A DNA stretch of 48,097 bases, from positions 1-48,097 of the forward strand of contig CAIJFT010000216.1 of NCBI GenBank assembly GCA_903820035.1. The letters are read 5' to 3'. Positions 31,504 to 39,430 of this stretch are shown here, in pieces (the stretch's first letter is position 1; every line of letters starts with the position of its first letter). This stretch comes from an uncultured Opitutia bacterium (GTDB lineage Bacteria; Verrucomicrobiota; Verrucomicrobiia; Opitutales; Opitutaceae). The notes beneath the pieces were generated by a model, which was given only the letters and a program-made list of their open reading frames with translations, was not told where the DNA came from and ran no database searches. The translations under genes and the position numbers were made by a program.

Positions 31504-32505
31504 TCACATCGCGCGCAGGTCCGCCCATTGCCGCTCTTCGAGCGGCACGCCCAGCTCCAGGCTTTCCCGGCGGGTGCGCAACATGCCCTCGCCGGGATAG
31601 CGCACCGCCTCGCCCGCGACCAGCGGCGTCACCGTGTGCAGGTGGTCGATGATCGCGTCCACCGTGGCCTCCACCCCGTCGGCGCCGGCGAGCGCGGTGA
31701 CATTGAGGGCCATGAACACCTGCGACACCGCGTACTCGGTGCCCTGCGCTGCGATCTGGTGCGAGGCCTGGCCGCCGGACACGAGCGCCGCCGCGGCATC
31801 GAGCACCACCGCCAGCGCCGATCCTTTCCAGTAACCGATCGGCAAGGGCCGGCGCGACGCGAGAATCTCGCCCGGGTCGCGCGAGAGATTGCCCGTGCGG
31901 TCGAAGCCGCCGGCCAGCGGCAACTCCCGGCCCTGCCGCTTCAAGACCTCCAGTTTGCCGTTCGCAAACTGGCTCATCGCCATGTCGAGCAAGAGCGGTC
32001 CGTCGCGGCGCGGCACGGCGATGACGAGCGGGTTGTTGCCCACCCCCACCTCGGCCGAGCCCCACGGCGGCATGAGCGGGATCGTATTCGTCCAGCAGAT
32101 TCCGATACAGCCGGCTTCCGCCGCCTGCAGGCCGTAGGCGCCGGCGCGCATCCAGTGGTTCGTGTTGCGCAACCCGACGCAGCCGAGGCCGTGGGTCTGC
32201 GCCAGTGCGACCGCCCGGTCCATCGCGACGTGCGCGTTCCAAAGGCCGACGCCCATCCGGCCGTCCCACTGCTCGAGCGCGCCAAGCCCGCCGACGCGCT
32301 CCGGCTCCGCCCCGGGATCGATCCGCCCGCTTTGCAGCAGCGCGATGAAACCGGGAAAACGGTTCAGCCCGTGCGAGACGACGCCGTCGCGCTGGTTCTC
32401 GGCGAACAGACGCGCGACCAGTGCGGCGCGCGGCTCCGGCAGGCCGTGCTTGAGCAGAATGCGGTGCAGTTCACGGACGAGCTCGGGGAAGGGCAGGCGC
32501 GGCAT
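31504..32505 (-). CDS. Ldh-family (malate/L-lactate, diketogulonate-type) NAD(P)H dehydrogenase
   Basis: A 333-residue cytoplasmic member of the LDH2/MDH2 family (YiaK/DlgD-like), unrelated in fold to classical lactate dehydrogenases. The motifs are GVVSHGLNRFPGF near residue 45 (with the catalytic His), GLRNTNHWMRAGAYG near residue 115, TNTIPLMPPWG and VGNNPLVIAVPR, then the helical QFANGKLEVLKRQGRELP. It reduces 2-keto acids such as 2,3-diketogulonate or ureidoglycolate derivatives. Together with the SDR and PQQ enzyme downstream it points to sugar-acid metabolism. The ATG at 32505 is used because upstream codons lack family similarity. It is probably the first gene of its operon. Confidence 0.9.
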   Translation of the reverse strand: MPRLPFPELVRELHRILLKHGLPEPRAALVARLFAENQRDGVVSHGLNRFPGFIALLQSGRIDPGAEPERVGGLGALEQWDGRMGVGLWNAHVAMDRAVALAQTHGLGCVGLRNTNHWMRAGAYGLQAAEAGCIGICWTNTIPLMPPWGSAEVGVGNNPLVIAVPRRDGPLLLDMAMSQFANGKLEVLKRQGRELPLAGGFDRTGNLSRDPGEILASRRPLPIGYWKGSALAVVLDAAAALVSGGQASHQIAAQGTEYAVSQVFMALNVTALAGADGVEATVDAIIDHLHTVTPLVAGEAVRYPGEGMLRTRRESLELGVPLEERQWADLRAM

Positions 32506-32875
32506 GGTGGTGCCATCGGAAGCCGGCGCGCGTCGCGCCGCAACCAGGTTCAGGACCTCAAATTCTTGCCGCAAAAAAACCCGCGATCGGAGGGCGGTCG
32601 CAGGTCTCAAGGCGCCGAGGGGCGCACGGGGGTCTTTCGCCGGCCGGATGAATCGTTGGCGCCTTTTTGCGGCCGATGGTTTGCTGCCGTGGGCTTGGTT
32701 GCGGCTTCGCCGGACTCTCAGCCGTGAAGCCGGGCTCCCGCCGCTCGCGCGCCGGGCTACTTTCCGCGGGCGGGGAAACGGCCCGTTGACGCCGCGCCGC
32801 GCCGGCGATTGGCTCGCCGCGTTCGGCTGCGCCCGCACCCCGCGGGCCTTGGCCACGCCCCCCCCGGCACTCATT
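32506..32875. other. 370-base divergent intergenic region
   Basis: No gene is visible. It must carry promoters for the Ldh-family operon (minus) and the Gfo/Idh/MocA gene (plus), but no convincing -35/-10 pair stands out. GGCGCG (32525-32530) and CGCGCC (32534-32539) form a perfect inverted repeat around CGT close to the minus-strand start, which could be an operator or leader hairpin. Confidence 0.4.
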
Positions 32876-34282
32876 ATGAACACGTCCAACCCCAACCGGA
32901 GAGATTTCATCAAACAAGGCGCGGTCGGCACGGCCGGCCTCACCCTCGGCGCCATGGGCTTCAGCGCCAAGTCGTATGCCGCGGTGCGCGGCGCCAACGA
33001 GCGGATCAACGTCGCGGTGATCGGTATCCGCAATCAGGGCACGGTCCACCTCAACAACTGGTGCGGCCTGCAGCAGAGCCGCAACGTGCAGGTGCGCACG
33101 GTCTGCGACGTCGACGAGCGGCTCTTCGCCCCGGCCGTGAATCTGGTGGAGAAGAAAACGGGCGTGAAGCCCAAGACCGAGTGGGACCTGCGCGCGGTTT
33201 TCGCCGATAAGGACATCGACGCCGTCTCGATCGTGGTGCCGAACCACTGGCACGCGCTCGCCACCGTGTGGGCCTGCCAGGCGGGCAAGCACGTGTACGT
33301 CGAGAAGCCGGTTTCCCACAACATCTGGGAGGGCCGCAAGATGATCGAGGCCGCCCGGAAGTACGAACGCATCATGCAGGTCGGCCTGATGAACCGCTCG
33401 ATCCAGAACGTCCGCGAAGCGATGGCGTTTCTCCACGGCGGCGGCATCGGCGAGCTCTACCTCGCCCGCGCCCTCTGCTTCAAGGCGCGCGACTCCTACG
33501 GCCTGTCGCCGGACAGCGCGCCGCCGGCCGGACTCCATTACGACCAATGGCTCGGGCCCGCCCCGCTGCGCCCGTACAACGAGAAGCGCGGCCACTACAA
33601 CTGGCACTGGTACTGGGACACCGGCAACGGCGACACCGGCAACACCGGTCCGCACCAACTGGACCTCGCCCGCTGGGGCATGAAGAAGAACGAGCATCCG
33701 GTCGCCGTGATGTCGATGGGCGGCCTGTATGGGTTGCGCAAAGAGGGCGGCCTGAAGACGCCCGGCAAGCGCGTCTACGGCGACGTCGACACCTACGGCC
33801 ACGACCAGAGCTCGCAGGAAACGCCCAACACCCAGACCGCGGCGTACCGCTACGCCGACGACACCATGATCGAGATGGAGACGCGCGGCCTCTACACCAA
33901 CCACGAGGGCAGCAAGGGCCAGGAGGTCGGCAATCTGTTCTACGGTAGCGACGGCTGGCTCGAACTCGGCGGCAGCACCTGGAAGGCGTTCCGCGGACGC
34001 GGCAAGGAACCGTTCGCCGGCTCGAAGGACGGCCCCAATGAGGGCAACCACTGGGCCAATTTCACCGACGCCCTGCGCGCCGGCAAACGCGACAGCCTGC
34101 ACTGCGAAATCCACGAGGGCCATCTCTCCACGACCCTCTGCCATCTGGCGAACATCTCTTACCGGGTCGGGCGCTCCCTGACCTTCGACGGCGCGAAGGA
34201 GAAATTCGTGAACGACGACGCCGCCGACGCCCATCTGCGCCGCACCTACCGCGCGCCGTACGTCGTGCCGGAGACGGTGTAG
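32876..34282 (+). CDS. Tat-exported Gfo/Idh/MocA-family oxidoreductase
   Basis: A 468-residue oxidoreductase with a Tat signal (NRRDFIKQGAVGTAGLTLGA). The Rossmann fold begins at RINVAVIGIRNQG. VVPNHWHALATVWACQAGKHVYVEKPVS contains the signature EKP with the catalytic Lys. The C-terminal sheet includes WHWYWDTGNGDTGNTGPHQLDLARWG. These exported enzymes with tightly held NAD(P) are frequent in PVC bacteria and take part in oxidation or isomerisation of glycosides, including 3-keto formation and breakdown. The ATG at 32876 is chosen at the Tat signal. The gene ends before a strong convergent terminator. Confidence 0.92.
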   Translation: MNTSNPNRRDFIKQGAVGTAGLTLGAMGFSAKSYAAVRGANERINVAVIGIRNQGTVHLNNWCGLQQSRNVQVRTVCDVDERLFAPAVNLVEKKTGVKPKTEWDLRAVFADKDIDAVSIVVPNHWHALATVWACQAGKHVYVEKPVSHNIWEGRKMIEAARKYERIMQVGLMNRSIQNVREAMAFLHGGGIGELYLARALCFKARDSYGLSPDSAPPAGLHYDQWLGPAPLRPYNEKRGHYNWHWYWDTGNGDTGNTGPHQLDLARWGMKKNEHPVAVMSMGGLYGLRKEGGLKTPGKRVYGDVDTYGHDQSSQETPNTQTAAYRYADDTMIEMETRGLYTNHEGSKGQEVGNLFYGSDGWLELGGSTWKAFRGRGKEPFAGSKDGPNEGNHWANFTDALRAGKRDSLHCEIHEGHLSTTLCHLANISYRVGRSLTFDGAKEKFVNDDAADAHLRRTYRAPYVVPETV

Positions 34283-34301
34283 GCCCACCCACCGGGAAAT
34301 C

Positions 34302-34330
34302 TTCCCAAGGGCCCGAAAGGCCCTTGGGAA
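34302..34330. terminator. Bidirectional hairpin terminator
   Basis: TTCCCAAGGGCC (34302-34313) and GGCCCTTGGGAA (34319-34330) form a perfect 12-pair stem with loop CGAAA. It is flanked by AAAT and ATTT and lies between the converging genes ending at 34282 and 34475. T-richness is modest on both sides. Confidence 0.7.
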
Positions 34331-34474
34331 ATTTCCCCCCGCACCACGGAATGCCTGGCCCCTGGGTGGACACCGGATTGGGACCGGAGAGTCGGCCTTA
34401 ACGTAGCACCAGCGGACCTGCCCCCTTTTCCGCAGCCGGCGAGAAGCCGCAAGGCCACACGGCACGGCGGAGTC

Positions 34475-36160
34475 TCAGGGCGGGTTCGGCCATCCCACGT
34501 TGTTCCGGATGGTCACGTTGTCGCAACCGGTCGTCGGCGCGATGTCACGCACGGGACCGGAAAAGATATTGTCGGTGACAAGAACGGTGTCGCCGCCGGG
34601 GGCGAAGGTGATGGCGTGCGCGGCGTTGGGGCCGCTGGTGAAGACGTTGCCGCGCACGGTGACGTTGCCGTAGCGTCCGCCCGCTTCGTAGGTGGTGAAG
34701 TACAGCTCGGCGTAGGTTTCGTATTCGCCGGTGACGAAACTACGGCGACCGCGGCGCGGGTCAGGTTCGCACTTGGTGGTGTTGTTCACGAAAATATTTT
34801 CGGCCAGCACGAAGTTGCGCGGTTGGTTGATCCACGAGCCGCGGCCGCCGTTGCGGAACGTGTTGCCGACGATGGTCACGTCCTCGCACGACTTTTCGAC
34901 GCTGATAACGCGCGAACCGTTGGTGCCGTCCACCGTGTTGCCCGTGATGGTGGCGTTCCGGCAATACTCCGCGAGAAAGAAGGCGCCCATGCGCGAGCCC
35001 GTGATGTGATTGTTGGCAAAGACGACGCCACGGCTCTTCTGGATGTGCATGGTATCGCCGAGCGCGCTCAAACGGCAGCCGCGCACGATCACGTTTTCAC
35101 AAGCCACGAGGTCGAGCGCGCCTTTGCCCGGCCCGCTGCCCGCCGGAGCGTAGAGCGCGAGATGCGCCTGAAACAGATTGCTGATGAGCCGCGCCTGCGG
35201 CCCGGCGTCGCCGGCGAACCGCAAGGCCGCGCCACCAATCTGGTCCGCGATGCGGATGTACTCCGGCGCGCTATCGGTGACGAAGTATTGCTTCCCCCGC
35301 ACGAGGTTAGACGGCAGTGCATCGCCGAAAAAACAGATCGTGTCGTGGCCGCGGGCCGCGTCGAGGCCTTCGCGCCGGAGCGAGATGGGCTGCGGCTTTC
35401 GGTTGTCGAAGTACACGCGGTCGTCGCCCGCCTTCATCCGCACCGGACCACGCACGAGATCGTGGCGGAAATACTTCGCGGCCAACGCTCGCTCGGAGGC
35501 GTTATAGTCCTCGGGCCAAACCGTGATCTGCCACAGATAGCCGTAGTCCCACATGAACTTCCCGCTGCGCTCCAGGGTGCAGTTCTCGACCGTCACGTTG
35601 CGCGCAGGAGTTTCCACCTCGCGCTCATTACCCTTCTTCTCCGCGCCGAGCACGGTGATGACTGCGCCGGCCAAGCCGTCGGAGGTGATGTCACGGAAGG
35701 TCAGGTTCTCGGTGCGGCCGCCGGGCGCCGTGGTGATGACGATCGCCCGGGTGTTCGCATTGGGTTCCCACGTGTTGTTCGCCTTGGCGGGATCGAAGAC
35801 GTGTCCGGCAAAGTGTCCGCCAAGCCAGCGGAAGTCGGAGACATTTTCGCCAGCAAACAAAACCACCCGCGCCTTGTCGCCGAGAGTCCGCTGCACGTGA
35901 AACCGCGCACCGTAGGCCGACACCGTCGTGTGCGAAGCAATCGGCAATGGAGTCGCGCCATCCAGTTCGTAGTCGCCCGGTGGAATCACGACCACGCCGC
36001 CGCGCCCGGCGACAGGAGCAAACAACGCGCCCAGTCGCGCCGAGTCATCAGCGAAGGCCGTCAGAGCGAGGCTCAGGACGAACCAAAGAAGCGCCGGGTG
36101 TTTCGAGGGAGGAGGGTTCGCGATCGACCGCACCGCGGGGGTATCGAGCAGGAACGTCAT
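34475..36160 (-). CDS. Exported right-handed beta-helix repeat protein
   Basis: A 561-residue protein. A hydrophobic segment (ALLWFVLSLALTAFADD, residues 24-40) serves as signal peptide after an unusually long polar N-terminus. The rest is a right-handed parallel beta-helix: GGVVVIPPGDYELDG near the start, then repeated rungs of the form NVTVENCTLERSG, NVIVRGCRLSALGDTMHI, NATITGNTVDGT, DVTIVGNTFRNGG and NVTVRGNVFTSG. The fold is shared by polysaccharide lyases (PL6-like), GH28-type hydrolases and epimerases. I see no decisive catalytic motif, so only a carbohydrate-binding or carbohydrate-cleaving role is suggested. It is a single gene, converging on the Gfo/Idh/MocA gene. Confidence 0.85.
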   Translation of the reverse strand: MTFLLDTPAVRSIANPPPSKHPALLWFVLSLALTAFADDSARLGALFAPVAGRGGVVVIPPGDYELDGATPLPIASHTTVSAYGARFHVQRTLGDKARVVLFAGENVSDFRWLGGHFAGHVFDPAKANNTWEPNANTRAIVITTAPGGRTENLTFRDITSDGLAGAVITVLGAEKKGNEREVETPARNVTVENCTLERSGKFMWDYGYLWQITVWPEDYNASERALAAKYFRHDLVRGPVRMKAGDDRVYFDNRKPQPISLRREGLDAARGHDTICFFGDALPSNLVRGKQYFVTDSAPEYIRIADQIGGAALRFAGDAGPQARLISNLFQAHLALYAPAGSGPGKGALDLVACENVIVRGCRLSALGDTMHIQKSRGVVFANNHITGSRMGAFFLAEYCRNATITGNTVDGTNGSRVISVEKSCEDVTIVGNTFRNGGRGSWINQPRNFVLAENIFVNNTTKCEPDPRRGRRSFVTGEYETYAELYFTTYEAGGRYGNVTVRGNVFTSGPNAAHAITFAPGGDTVLVTDNIFSGPVRDIAPTTGCDNVTIRNNVGWPNPP

Positions 36161-36215
36161 GGGGCGAGAGGGGTGAAATTGAAAACCCTACCCGCCGGAC
36201 TCCACGACGATCACC

Positions 36216-36236
36216 GCGCCGGCGGCAAGCCGGCGC
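36216..36236. repeat. Perfect hairpin upstream of the beta-helix gene
   Basis: GCGCCGGC (36216-36223) pairs with GCCGGCGC (36229-36236) around GGCAA. A second stem CCGCGC/GCGCGG follows at about 36250-36267. They lie 56 bases and more upstream of the beta-helix start and may belong to its leader. Confidence 0.4.
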
Positions 36237-36267
36237 ATGCGGGAAAAGCCGCGCTGAAAGGCGCGGA

Positions 36268-36618
36268 GGTTGGTTTTCATGCGTGGCAGTCAAGCGCGCC
36301 TGACGGATGATTCAAACCGCAAGCAGGCCTACGCCAAGAGGCGCCCTCCCAAGCCAGAACCCGTCCGCCCGGCAGGCCCAGAATGGGGTCAGGGTGGCGT
36401 GCAGACCGGCGCTGGACTGTCTGCGGAGTGAATTGGCGGCAAGCGTTGGCAGTGTAAGCCCTGCTGCGGCAGTAGCAGACACTTGTGGGGCTGGCGGGGC
36501 TGGAGTGCGTCACAGATGTCGGGCAACCGTCATCACGCTTTGGACATCTGTGGACCTTGCCCCACCGTGGCGCAAAAGTGTGCGCAAAATGGTCGCCCAT
36601 TGGGCGTTGGGAAAAAAG
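36268..36618. other. Non-coding stretch left of the tRNA fragment
   Basis: Only short overlapping frames without recognisable motifs occur in all six readings. I see no integrase, transposase or phage gene remnant that I can support. It adjoins the tRNA-Glu terminator at 36619 and may be the original chromosomal flank. Confidence 0.4.
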
Positions 36619-36650
36619 AAAGCCCGCAACTCATTCGAGCAGCGGGCTTT
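36619..36650 (-). terminator. Terminator of the former tRNA-Glu gene
   Basis: AAAGCCCGC (36619-36627) pairs with GCGGGCTTT (36642-36650). On the minus strand the stem is followed by a T run (36618-36612). It lies seven bases beyond the CCA end of the tRNA fragment, as expected for a native tRNA transcription unit. Confidence 0.75.
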
Positions 36651-36657
36651 TCTATGC

Positions 36658-36682
36658 TGGCGTCCCCACGGGGATTCGAACC
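36658..36682 (-). pseudogene. 3'-terminal fragment of a tRNA-Glu gene (probable attachment-site scar)
   Basis: Read on the minus strand the 25 bases give the T loop TTCGAAT, the 3' T-stem CCCCG, the acceptor strand TGGGGAC, discriminator G and an encoded CCA. This matches the 3' end pattern of bacterial tRNA-Glu. Upstream on that strand the 5' T-stem should be CGGGG but reads ATAGG, and no anticodon or D arm follows. Only the 3' end therefore remains. Integrative elements that recombine into a tRNA 3' end leave exactly such a duplicated fragment. Confidence 0.7.
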
Positions 36683-36993
36683 TATTCCGAGCAAACAACA
36701 AAAAGCCTTCGTCTCGTGTGCTTTGTGTTGTGAGTTAGTTGCTTGTAACAGGCAACAGGATGCAGCGATCGTCGGAAAAGTGAAGCGAGAAACGGCTCTA
36801 CTGACAAATCCGTGGCAAATATTCCGGCCGTACTTGGCTGGATGAAGCTGTCCCATACTGGGCCCGATCAAGTATCAAAACTCGACCGGATCATCCCTAC
36901 GCTCAAAGGGGGCTGGATCGCGCGAGAGCCTTGGCTGGTGCCGTGGCCCAGGTGTTTGGCGCGCCGCGCGGCTAGGCCATACGCTCTCTCGGA
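36683..36993. other. AT-richer, gene-free segment next to the tRNA fragment
   Basis: This stretch is visibly less GC-rich than the window average, with runs such as AACAACAAAAAG and TTTGTGTTGTGAG. It contains only short frames without motifs. It lies on the side of the junction where an integrated element or its remnant is expected. Confidence 0.45.
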
Positions 36994-37455
36994 TTAGAGG
37001 AGTTCCGGCGATATGTGCCAGCGCACGGACCAACCAAGACTCGAACGGTCCAACCGGATCACACTGCACTTCTTGAGCGCAAAACGCGGCGGCTCGGCAT
37101 GACCGCACACCAGCAATGACGCCAAGGCACTCAAGTGCGGATCATGGCCGACCACCGCCACGGGAGAATGCAGGTCGCCAAGTTTGCAGGCTACGAGCTG
37201 CGGATCGTCCTGCGGCCGGAGTCCACTCATCTGAATGACTTTCGCCGGCAACTTCAGCCGTTTGACCAGACACGCGGCCGTTTCGGCGGCACGGATCAGT
37301 GGACTGTGCCAAATAACCTTCGCCTCAATTGCCCCGCTTTCGCGGAGGAATCGCCCCATACTACGAATTTGCCGGAGGCCTTTCTTGCTGAGTGGCCGCA
37401 ACGCGTCGTCGATCCTGTCTTCGGCGTGGGCGTGCCGGATCAGATAAATATGCAT
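36994..37455 (-). CDS. sixA: SixA-like phosphohistidine phosphatase
   Basis: A 153-residue cytoplasmic histidine phosphatase. The RHG-type motif appears as YLIRHAHAED at residues 4-13, where His is the phosphate acceptor. The conserved second arginine is in SPLIRAAETA, and the late VAVVGHDPHLSAL contains the second catalytic His. Length and order match SixA, which removes phosphate from His of histidine phosphotransfer domains. In many bacteria the same name is given to relatives of unknown substrate. The ATG at 37455 (MHIYLIRHA) is preferred over a start 27 bases upstream because family members begin here. It is a single gene beside the tRNA fragment. Confidence 0.88.
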   Translation of the reverse strand: MHIYLIRHAHAEDRIDDALRPLSKKGLRQIRSMGRFLRESGAIEAKVIWHSPLIRAAETAACLVKRLKLPAKVIQMSGLRPQDDPQLVACKLGDLHSPVAVVGHDPHLSALASLLVCGHAEPPRFALKKCSVIRLDRSSLGWSVRWHISPELL

Positions 37456-37883
37456 CGCACCACGGTGCGGGTTGCAGTTCACCCAGCAAGCGATCGTTGC
37501 ATGCGGTTAACCGCACTCTGCCAATTTCCGGCCTATTCGCGGCCAGCGGGTCAGGAAGAACATCGCGGTCACGCCGTCTCGGAGAGTTGCTCCAGTCAGC
37601 CGGATTTCAGCTGAAGGGTTGAATCAGGCCAATCTACCCAGACGGGGGCAGTGTCGCCGGAACACGCAGCCCAAACGGCCCCCCTCAAGCGGTGAATTTC
37701 GCATTGCGCGCATCAATCAACCCGACCAACTACAGCCATCCAGCGCGAACTCGCTCGCGACCGGATATTAATCGTTCCATTCCATGCTGACCGGACATCT
37801 TGGCTTGATCGCACCGCGACAGGCACCCAAGTCCACTCCCGCCTGCCCGCTGGTTTTCCGTCACTGGGGAACATCTCGCTGGC
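37456..37883. other. 428-base intergenic region before panB
   Basis: No supported gene. It holds the divergent promoters of the sixA-like gene and the pan operon. One perfect palindrome, TGCGGTTAACCGCA at 37502-37515, stands out 47 bases upstream of the sixA-like start. A moderately AT-rich run with GATATTAATCG is near 37766 and could be part of the panB promoter, but this is unproven. Confidence 0.4.
37502..37515. promoter_or_regulatory. 14-base perfect palindrome, operator candidate
   Basis: TGCGGTTAACCGCA equals its own reverse complement. Its place upstream of the sixA-like start and its symmetry suggest a dimeric regulator site. No partner regulator is identifiable. Confidence 0.35.
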
Positions 37884-38672
37884 GTGAAAACCATCGCTGA
37901 TTTCGCAACCGCCCGGCGGGCAGGCAAACCGATTGTGATGCTTGCGGCCTATGACGCCCTAATGGCGCGTCTCCTGGCTACGACCGACATCGATGCCATT
38001 TTGGTCGGGGATAGTGCGGCCATGGTGGCCCACGGCTTTCCGTCCACCGTCCACGCTTCCATCGCGATGATGGCCCTGCACGTGTCCGCGGTACGCCGCG
38101 CCGCGCCGGACGCCCTCGTGATCGCCGATCTCCCTTTCCTGAGCGTGCGGCGCGGCCGCGAGGCCGCCGTCGCGGCCACCGGTGTTCTTATGCAGGCTGG
38201 GGCGTCCGCGGTGAAGATCGAGGGCGTGAAGGGCCATGAGGAGGTCATTGCCCATCTCGTCGAGAGCGGCGTTCCGGTCATGGGTCATCTCGGAGTCACC
38301 CCGCAGTCGGTACATCTTCACGGATACCGGGTGCAGGGACGTGAACGCCGCGAGGCCGACCGGCTCAAGACCGAAGGCAAACGACTTCAACAGCTCGGGG
38401 CGTTTGCCGTGGTGCTGGAGTGCGTCCCTTCACCGCTCGCCCGGAGGATCACCCGCCTGCTCACGATTCCGACCATCGGCATCGGCGCCGGGCCCTACAC
38501 GTCGGGTCAGGTCCTGGTCTTGTCCGATCTCCTCGGACTCGATCCGGTGTTTCGTCCTCGGTTCGCGCGCCGTTACCTCGACGGAGCCGAAGTCGTCACG
38601 CGGGCTGTCAACGCGTTTACCCGCGATGTTCGCAGCGCGCGGTTCCCGGCGGGCGCGGAGATTTTTCATTGA
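37884..38672 (+). CDS. panB: 3-methyl-2-oxobutanoate hydroxymethyltransferase
   Basis: A 262-residue PanB, the first step of pantothenate synthesis, which transfers a hydroxymethyl group from methylene-tetrahydrofolate to 2-ketoisovalerate to give ketopantoate. The diagnostic motifs are MLAAYDALMARLL, ILVGDSAAMVAHG (Mg-binding Asp), IADLPFLS, AVKIEGVKGHEEVIAHLVESGVPVMGHLGVTPQSVH and TIGIGAGPYTSGQVLVLSDLLGLD. The usual DSLGMVV of PanB reads DSAAMVA. The start is GTG at 37884 (KTIADFATARRAGKPI), fitting the family N-terminus. The stop overlaps the panC start (TGATG at 38670-38674). Confidence 0.95.
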   Translation: MKTIADFATARRAGKPIVMLAAYDALMARLLATTDIDAILVGDSAAMVAHGFPSTVHASIAMMALHVSAVRRAAPDALVIADLPFLSVRRGREAAVAATGVLMQAGASAVKIEGVKGHEEVIAHLVESGVPVMGHLGVTPQSVHLHGYRVQGRERREADRLKTEGKRLQQLGAFAVVLECVPSPLARRITRLLTIPTIGIGAGPYTSGQVLVLSDLLGLDPVFRPRFARRYLDGAEVVTRAVNAFTRDVRSARFPAGAEIFH

Positions 38673-39430
38673 TGCACGTCTTCACCCAACTCTCCGCCTG
38701 GCAGGCCGCCCGCGCTGCTTCTGAGTTCGGGAATCCTTCGGTTGGCTTCGTGCCGACGATGGGCGCGCTGCATGCGGGACACCGCGCCCTGCTGGCGCGG
38801 GCGCGCGCGGAGAACGATTGCGTGGTCCTCAGTATCTTCGTCAATCCGACGCAATTCGACGATCCCACCGATCTCGACCGATATCCCCGCACGCTGGCAG
38901 CCGACCTCGAGCTTGCGGAAGGTCTCGCGGACTACGTGATCGCACCCGCCGCGGCCGAGCTTTACGCCGATAAATACGGATATCGGGTCACTGAATCGAT
39001 CTTGAGTCTTCGCTGGGAGGGAGCCCATCGGCCGGGGCACTTCGACGGTGTGCTCACCGTCGTACTCAAGCTGCTCAATCTGGTGCAGCCGCGCCGCGCC
39101 TACTTCGGCGAAAAGGACTGGCAGCAACTGCAACTGGTCCGGGGCATGGCGCGGGCTTACTTCCTTCCCGTAGAAATCGTCGCCTGTCCCACGATTCGGG
39201 AGCCCGACGGCCTGGCCCTCAGCTCCCGCAACCGGCGGCTTACGGCCGAGGGCCGGACCCGGGCGGCCGACTTCCCGCGGATCCTGCGCGCGGCCCCCAC
39301 CGCTGTCGCCGCCGCCACCGCGCTTCAATCCGCCGGATTCTCGGTCGACTATGTGGACGACACCGACGGTGTCCGGCTAGGGGCGGTTCGCATCGATGGC
39401 GTGAGACTTATCGACAATGTCCGGCTCTAA
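38672..39430 (+). CDS. panC: Pantothenate synthetase (pantoate-beta-alanine ligase)
   Basis: A 252-residue PanC that joins pantoate and beta-alanine using ATP. The nucleotidyltransferase motifs are GFVPTMGALHAGHRALL (HxGH-type), SIFVNPTQFDDPTDLDRYPR, HRPGHFDGVLTVVLKLLNLVQPRRAYFGEKDWQQLQL and REPDGLALSSRNRRL, an equivalent of the KMSKS loop. The C-terminal dimerisation part is shorter than in E. coli PanC (283 residues). The ATG at 38672 overlaps the panB stop by one base, and the 3' end overlaps coaBC by 14 bases, so the operon is tightly coupled. Confidence 0.95.
   Translation: MHVFTQLSAWQAARAASEFGNPSVGFVPTMGALHAGHRALLARARAENDCVVLSIFVNPTQFDDPTDLDRYPRTLAADLELAEGLADYVIAPAAAELYADKYGYRVTESILSLRWEGAHRPGHFDGVLTVVLKLLNLVQPRRAYFGEKDWQQLQLVRGMARAYFLPVEIVACPTIREPDGLALSSRNRRLTAEGRTRAADFPRILRAAPTAVAAATALQSAGFSVDYVDDTDGVRLGAVRIDGVRLIDNVRL

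Noticed and set aside
32558-34465. A 600-residue antisense frame over the Gfo/Idh/MocA gene
   Set aside because: It mirrors codon bias of the sense gene and has no recognisable domain.
36483-36845. Short plus-strand frames across the tRNA fragment
   Set aside because: The translated stretch around GVPTGIRT is the familiar false product of reading through a tRNA 3' end in reverse, not a gene.
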